Part shown: one piece after another, positions 59,315 to 64,000 of the stretch
Numbering within the stretch: the stretch's first letter is position 1
Layout: each line of letters begins with the position of its first letter
Origin: Lepisosteus oculatus
Lineage: Eukaryota; Chordata; Actinopteri; Semionotiformes; Lepisosteidae
Assembly (NCBI RefSeq): GCF_040954835.1
Contig: NC_090697.1
Coordinates: forward strand, 29,319,001 to 29,383,000
Length of the DNA: 64,000 nt
Reading direction: 5' to 3'
The notes under the pieces: model-generated
Told to the model about the DNA's origin: nothing
Databases searched by the model: none
What the model saw: the letters and a program-made list of their open reading frames with translations, nothing else
Position numbers and translations under genes: made by a program

Positions 59315-62195
59315 CTGCGGGGAGGAGAGAGAGAGAGGCGGGCAGGGCCGGTCAGGCCTGCCACAGCGCGTCCGGACAGTACCCCCGGGGCTCTGTGGCA
59401 CGGCCCTGATTCCTGCCACGTAACCAGGCCCCAGCCCTTTCCAGTCCCTGCAAACGCTGACGCACTCATCACCCAGCTGCCCCGCTCGCTCATCACCGCA
59501 CCTTGAACTTGAACTTGAACTTGAACTTTATTGCCATCTGTAACCAGTACTGGTACAATGGAATTCTTACTCACAGAAAGTCTCTCGATTGTAAAACAAG
59601 TGTAAAAAACAAGACAAAGTGCAAACAGTGCATCAAGACAATGTACCAACAAACAATAGACAATGTGCAAGTAAACATGCAGACAGTTTGAATGTAAACA
59701 ATACAGACGTGTAAACAATGACTGGAGATGTGCAGTAGATAAGAAATCATAAAGAGGTAGATGGTGATGGTGTAGGTGTGGTCCGAGGGGGATGGCTAAA
59801 TGTGTTCGCCAGTCTCACTGCTTGTGGATAGAAGCTATTGAAGAATCTGGTGGTGAGTGTCCGTGTGCTCTTATATCTCTTGCCTGAGGGCAGTGGGGTG
59901 AAGAGCTCATGCCCCAGGGTGGCGACTGCCCTCTGTGATGGCCAGAATTCTACCACGGCAGCGGTCCTCATGGAGCTGTTTAATCTCGGTGAGACCGCAG
60001 CCGATGATCTTCTGGGCCATATTGACCATTCTCTGCAGTTTCTGGGCCATATTGACCATTCTCTGCAGTACCTTCTGCTGCCCAGGGTAGTTAAGGGCTC
60101 GCCACCATCACCACAGCGCTCAGTACTGGCTGTACCAGTGGAGCTCCCCGTCCTCTCTCTTGAAATCTTCCCGACTGTTGTTCAACTTCTGAACCTCCGG
60201 CTTCCTGACCTGCGATTCGACCCTGACTACGATTCCTGATCCTTCGACTTGGCTAAGTCCCGAGAAAGAGAGAGTCCCAGCCCTCTCTCTCTTTCTCGAA
60301 CCCGACGCGTGAGATCAACCAGCTATTGCATCGGGTCCAGTAATACATACATTTCGGCAACAGTACCGTTACAATTCCTGCTGTGTTTTCACACACTATT
60401 CTCACCTTAGTCTTAGACCTAAATACAATAAGAAAAATCCGTCATTCTACAGTTGTATTGACACTTCTTTACACAGAGAGTGGTGGGAGTGTGGAACAAG
60501 CTACCCAGCCGATACCCTGACATCAATAACCAGCTGGCGCTGCTCTTGCAATATATGTCGGCTCTGGCACCTTGTAAAAGTATTCACCCCTTTCGAGTGA
60601 CCCAGGATCTCATCCAGCTGCTTCCTGAAGGAAGCCAAAACCTCAGCTTCCATTACATGGCTGGGCAGCTTGTTCCACTCTCCTACAAGCCTTTGTGTAA
60701 AGAATCGCCTTCTGTTCTCAGTTTTAAATGTACTTCCCTGTAACACTTTGGTGTCATTCTCTTGTAATTCAGCAGACTGGGGCATCAGTCATCAGGGGAG
60801 CACTGTGTTTGTGAAGAGCAGGTCAGTTTGGTGTGTGACACAGGAAGGAGGACAAAAGCAGAGACAGGGAGGGACAGCGAGCTCGGTGTGTTAGTGTCCT
60901 GTACAGGGGTCATTCCAGCCCACTACCTACGCAAAGCCTTAGTTCACTTTAACTAAGTTGCTTGATTGAAATATTTACAAGTTTTTTTTCTATTCAAAAG
61001 TTGAGAATTTAGTAACTTATGAAACGCCACAAACCACAGTATAACCCAGTCAAGGTTGATTTTGATCTTATATGAAAAGGTTCCAAGGGAAAGGGGCAGG
61101 TGGCAGTTCCCATGATTCCCTGTCCTTGAATGCTGGGAAAGCCCGAGCTGTCTGGCCTCCATACTCACTTGAGCTGTTGGAGTAGGTCCCTTCCACACAG
61201 GGGGTACAGTTGTAGCAGCAGAAGATGTTGGAGACCTTCTTTGCTGTTCCAGGGGGGCACGGCTGGGAGCAATGGGACACTGGGACCTGGGGGTGACAGC
61301 AGGGGACACGGTGAGGCCCCAGACACACTGTTTCAGGGCAGGGCCCAGTGCAGGCACTCTGTACACTGTCCCCACTGCTCTTCTGATCCAGTGGGCCAGT
61401 GCACTCTCACAGTATCGGGAGTCAGGCCAATGGGCTGGACGCAGGACAATGACCTACGGTGTCTTCCAAACCCTGCGGCCACTGAATAAGGAGGCACAGG
61501 GTGTCCTGCATGATCTGTCCACCCCAGTAACCCTTGAACTCTGACATGCTCAGTTCAGCTCAATGGTTCAGAAACAGAAGAAAGATGAGACACAAGAGGG
61601 ATCAAGATGAAATGATCCCAGGATCTCATCCAGCTGTTTACTGAAGCCAGGGTATCAGCTAGGTATCTTGTTACACACTCCCACCACTCTCTGTGTAAAG
61701 AAGTGGAAGAAGTTAGCACCAAAGAGTTTTGCGAATGGTTTAGGCTGACAGTTTGGGAAGTTAAATTAAATTAAAAATTCTGTTTTTAAAGCTCTTTTTT
61801 GTAAAGCTCTTTTAAAAACAATTCCATGGGCTGTTCTTGGAAATCAGCGCTTGTGGCTTCGTGTGGTTCTGCCTGCTGTTGCCTGTGCCCGCAGCGCCCG
61901 GCCTGGTGCAGGTGTGTGAGAGGCACTAGGGGATGGTTTCCACAGACCCCCGAAGGGACAGGGGCTGGGGGGCCCCGCTCACCTCGCCGTTGGGGGTGCT
62001 CCACTGGATGAGGGACCTGTCGACCTCCACTTCACGCTCCGCCAAGTGGTACTTCCCAACGACCTGGAAGCGGCGCCCAGTTCCGTTCCTGGCCCAGTAT
62101 ATCAGGTCGTAGCCGTTGACCGAGTCGCCCGACTCGTCGAAATAGAAGCGCCGGTCGTCCAGGGTGAAGTTGACTCTCTTCAGCTCCCTCAGCAG
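58296..62195 (-). CDS. Class C GPCR (GPRC6A / T1R / OlfC-like), last three exons, partial
   Basis: Amino-acid/taste/odorant-type receptor of family C, acting at the cell surface. Exons from the 5' side: 61983-62195 (end of the ligand-binding domain), 61169-61286 (cysteine-rich NCD3G), 58296-59314 (seven-transmembrane, stop at 58296-58298); 449 residues in the window with consistent phases. GVSFTLC-like and WLIF motifs, ASNYG before PKCY, and a SLDASALSGS tail resemble GPRC6A most. The junction NGEVPVSHCS resembles T1R/OlfC receptors, so subfamily placement is open. The upstream ligand-binding exons must lie beyond 64000. No frameshift or stop is seen. Confidence 0.88.
59505..60240 (-). mobile_element. 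LINE 3' end with TTCAAG-repeat tail
   Basis: The - strand encodes FFNSFYPQAVRLANTF, the common C-terminal block of Rex/L2-like reverse transcriptase ORFs, and ends with ggcaataaagttcaagttca, a short TTCAAG tail. A 30-bp segment is tandemly duplicated at 60014-60073. In a GPCR intron. The tail recurs at 63.08-63.17 kb. Confidence 0.6.
60460..60740. mobile_element. Pair of CR1-like 3' fragments in inverted orientation
   Basis: A + strand piece at about 60462-60520 (cttctttacacagagagtgg, gtgtggaacaagct) faces a - strand piece at about 60602-60735 encoding FFTQRLVGEWNKLPSHVMEA and SFRKQLDEILG. They lie in the GPCR intron and could pair as a stem. Confidence 0.6.
61169..61286 (-). CDS. Class C GPCR exon: cysteine-rich domain
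   Basis: 118 nt after cacccccag and before gtgagtat. It encodes VPVSHCSQPCPPGTAKKVS, then CCYNCTPCVEGTYSNSS. The CS-C-PG, CCY-C-PC spacing is the NCD3G pattern that couples ligand binding to the membrane domain. Confidence 0.9.
61615..61710 (-). mobile_element. CR1-like LINE 3' fragment (short)
   Basis: Contains gatctcatccagctgtttac and cactcccaccactctctgtg on the + strand, the reverse complement of the LDEI and RVVGV segments. In a GPCR intron. Confidence 0.5.
61983..62195 (-). CDS. Class C GPCR exon: C-terminal part of ligand-binding domain
   Basis: 213 nt, phase 0 at both ends, after gtcccgcag and before gtgagc. It encodes LLRELKRVNFTLDDRRFYFD, then GDSVNGYDLIYW and VGKYHLAERE, then QWSTPNGE. 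VNFT, YFD-GD and YD-I-W are signature positions of the Venus-flytrap lobe II in family C receptors. Confidence 0.88.
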
Positions 62196-62489
62196 CTGCG
62201 GGACGACAGGACCGTCAGGATGGCAAGAGCAGCCATTTTATTTTAATGTAACACCTTTCAATCCAGAGCAGTCTCAAGGAGTGAATCCCAAATCCCAGAT
62301 TTCTTTGCCAGTCCCTGATAAGCTATCCTTGAGCTAAAGATGCTGAACTAACTACTGTAGGTAACAAGCGCTAATGAGGTACGGACGAGGGGGGGTACAG
62401 CTTAGGCAAGGGGGTAAGATTCTCGCAACTGAACTGCAACTGAGATACCTGCTCTGTGGGCAACAGGTAGGAAGGCCTCTGAAAGAGCT

Positions 62490-62895
62490 AGAAGTCTTAT
62501 GGGACTGTCCTTTACTGATAGGCTGAAGGAACTGAGTCTCTTTTGTCTTGAGCACAGAAGACAGCGAGGAGACCTGACACAAGTATTAAGGGACTGTCCT
62601 ACACTGACAGGCTGAAGGAACTGAGTCTCTTTAGTCCTGAACAGTGAAGAATATTAGGGGATCTGACACAAGAATTCAAAATTTCAAAGCCAACCCAGAA
62701 GATTTCTTCAGAATGAACAGAGAAACATGAACCAGACAAGTGGAAACTGTTTGAAACTAGAGGGCACCCATCTACACAAAGGGTGGTGGGAGTGTGGAAC
62801 ATGCAGCCATACCATTGAAGCCGTTATTTTGTCTCCCTTCCAGAAACGGCTGGTTGAGGTCCACCAATCAGGACAGGAAGCACTACTGTCACAGA
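62490..62895 (+). mobile_element. CR1-like LINE 3' fragment with internal tandem duplication
   Basis: A segment with ggctgaaggaactgagtctc occurs twice about 90 bp apart (about 62518 and 62609), followed by aatttcaaagccaacccag and the gggtggtgggagtgtggaac block. The same layout is seen, inverted, at 57.1-57.6 kb. Confidence 0.6.
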
Positions 62896-63071
62896 GTGAC
62901 AAACGTGGGGGTCCGCCAGTAGCTTGAGGACCACATTGACTTTATTTTTGCATGTACTGGGCAGTGTTTTTGTCAGGGGGAGTGTGTGTTCTCTCTGCTC
63001 CCCTCGTCCACTCCAGATTTCCCAGTTTTCCGGCTGTGAACAGGGAATCTGGGAACAGGGAACAGGGAATT

Positions 63072-63175
63072 GTACTGAACTTGAACTTGAACTTTATTGC
63101 CATATGTAACCGGTACATGTACTGGTACAATGGAATTCTTACTTACAGAAAGTCTCTCGATTGTTAAAACACTGC
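63072..63175 (-). mobile_element. LINE 3' tail fragment, same family as 59.5 kb
   Basis: The - strand ends with ggcaataaagttcaagttca. It shares the tggtacaatggaattcttac and agaaagtctctcgattgt blocks with 59.53-59.60 kb. A severely 5'-truncated copy. Confidence 0.6.
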
Positions 63176-63439
63176 AGGTAGGTTCCAAATGACACACTAT
63201 TTTTTTGGACACCTGTCAATTACCACACGGTTCAGAGATGACGTGTGCTGTTGCAGAACAGGTTGAACTGGAGCTGAGAGCGGGAAGAGGCTCCAGAACA
63301 AAGGACTGCATCGTTACTCCTGGCAATCTGCACACTGTCCTTCCTTCATGAGCCCTTGTTATTTCTGTCTACACCCATGACATCACCTATGGACCTATGG
63401 AGCTCTGGCCAGGAAAGGAATAAATAATCTTCAACTGGG

Positions 63440-64000
63440 AAAGAACAGGAGGAGGATTTGGGGTACACTGACTGCACCACTGGACAGAGGTAGAAGGATC
63501 TGGGGTACACTGACTGCACCACTGGACAGAGGTAGAAGGATCTGGGGTACACTGACTGCACCACTGGACACAGGAGAAGGATCTGGGGTACACTGACTGC
63601 ACCACTGGACACAGGAGAAGGATTTGGGGTACACTGACTGCACCACTGGACACAGGAGAAGGATTTGGGGTACACTGACTGCACCACTGGACAGATGGAG
63701 AAGGATCTGGGGTACACTGACTGCACCACTGGACACAGGAGAAGGATCTGGGGTACACTGACTGTACCACTGGACACAGGAGAAGGATTTGGGGTACACT
63801 GACTGCACCACTGGACACAGGAGAAGGATTTGGGGTACACTGACTGCACCACTGGACAGAGGTAGAAGGATCTGGGGTACACTGACTGCACCACTGGACA
63901 GAGGTAGAAGGATCTGGGGTACACTGACTGCACCACTGGACACAGGAGAAGGATTTGGGGTACACTGACTGCACCACTGGACAGAGGTAGAAGGATCTGG
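63440..64000. repeat. 41-43-bp minisatellite, runs off the window
   Basis: About 13 units: aaggatctggggtacactga, ctgcaccactggacacagga. Presumably in an intron of the GPCR gene. The right end is not seen. Confidence 0.95.

Noticed and set aside
58299-59423. 374-codon + strand frame opposite the GPCR membrane exon, and the longer - strand frame 58171-59718
   Set aside because: Shadow frames of a very GC-rich exon. The GPCR frame has seven hydrophobic helices and correct splice sites; these do not.

Overview
This is vertebrate nuclear DNA, most likely from a ray-finned fish. It carries spliced genes with GT-AG introns, 3'-truncated CR1-like LINE tails, a 5S-rRNA-headed SINE and tRNA-headed SINEs. 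It is GC-rich and unusually full of minisatellites: by my rough count 40-45% of the window is tandem arrays. A small GC-rich chromosome or a subtelomeric location in a non-teleost such as gar or bowfin would fit, but that is inference.

Three genes are supported. (1) Positions 1183-15921, + strand: the 3' part of an ALK-family receptor tyrosine kinase. Eleven exons run from the transmembrane segment through the whole kinase domain to the stop, and they correspond one-to-one to human ALK exons 19-29. The ligand-binding exons lie before the window. (2) Positions 21755-44977, - strand: a complete 14-exon CLIP4 coding sequence (ankyrin repeats plus three CAP-Gly domains). All intron phases are compatible, giving 688 codons plus stop. 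A GC-rich region at about 53.17-53.4 kb is the likely promoter and non-coding first exon. ALK and CLIP4 are tail to tail, as in human 2p23. Their candidate poly(A) signals are about 660 bp apart. (3) Positions 58296-62195, - strand: the last three exons of a class C GPCR (GPRC6A/T1R/OlfC group). The 5' exons lie beyond the right edge.

Layout: 1-1.2 kb LINE remnants; 1.2-15.9 kb ALK exons with a private minisatellite in several introns; 15.9-18.6 kb ALK 3' UTR; 19.3-21.75 kb CLIP4 3' UTR; 21.75-45 kb CLIP4 exons with a different array in nearly every intron, including a 5.3 kb GGGTTAGGG-containing array; 45-53 kb CLIP4 intron 1 with a possible LTR and two more arrays; 53.5-58.3 kb SINE/LINE-rich spacer; 58.3-62.2 kb GPCR exons; 63.44 kb to the end another minisatellite.

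The three genes form no pathway; they are neighbours only. The most interesting signal is that several arrays contain copies of functional gene boundaries: the exon 28 splice donor of ALK, the pyrimidine tract/acceptor of exon 24, and the ALK stop-codon region. Nearly all long open reading frames outside the listed exons are artefacts of these arrays.
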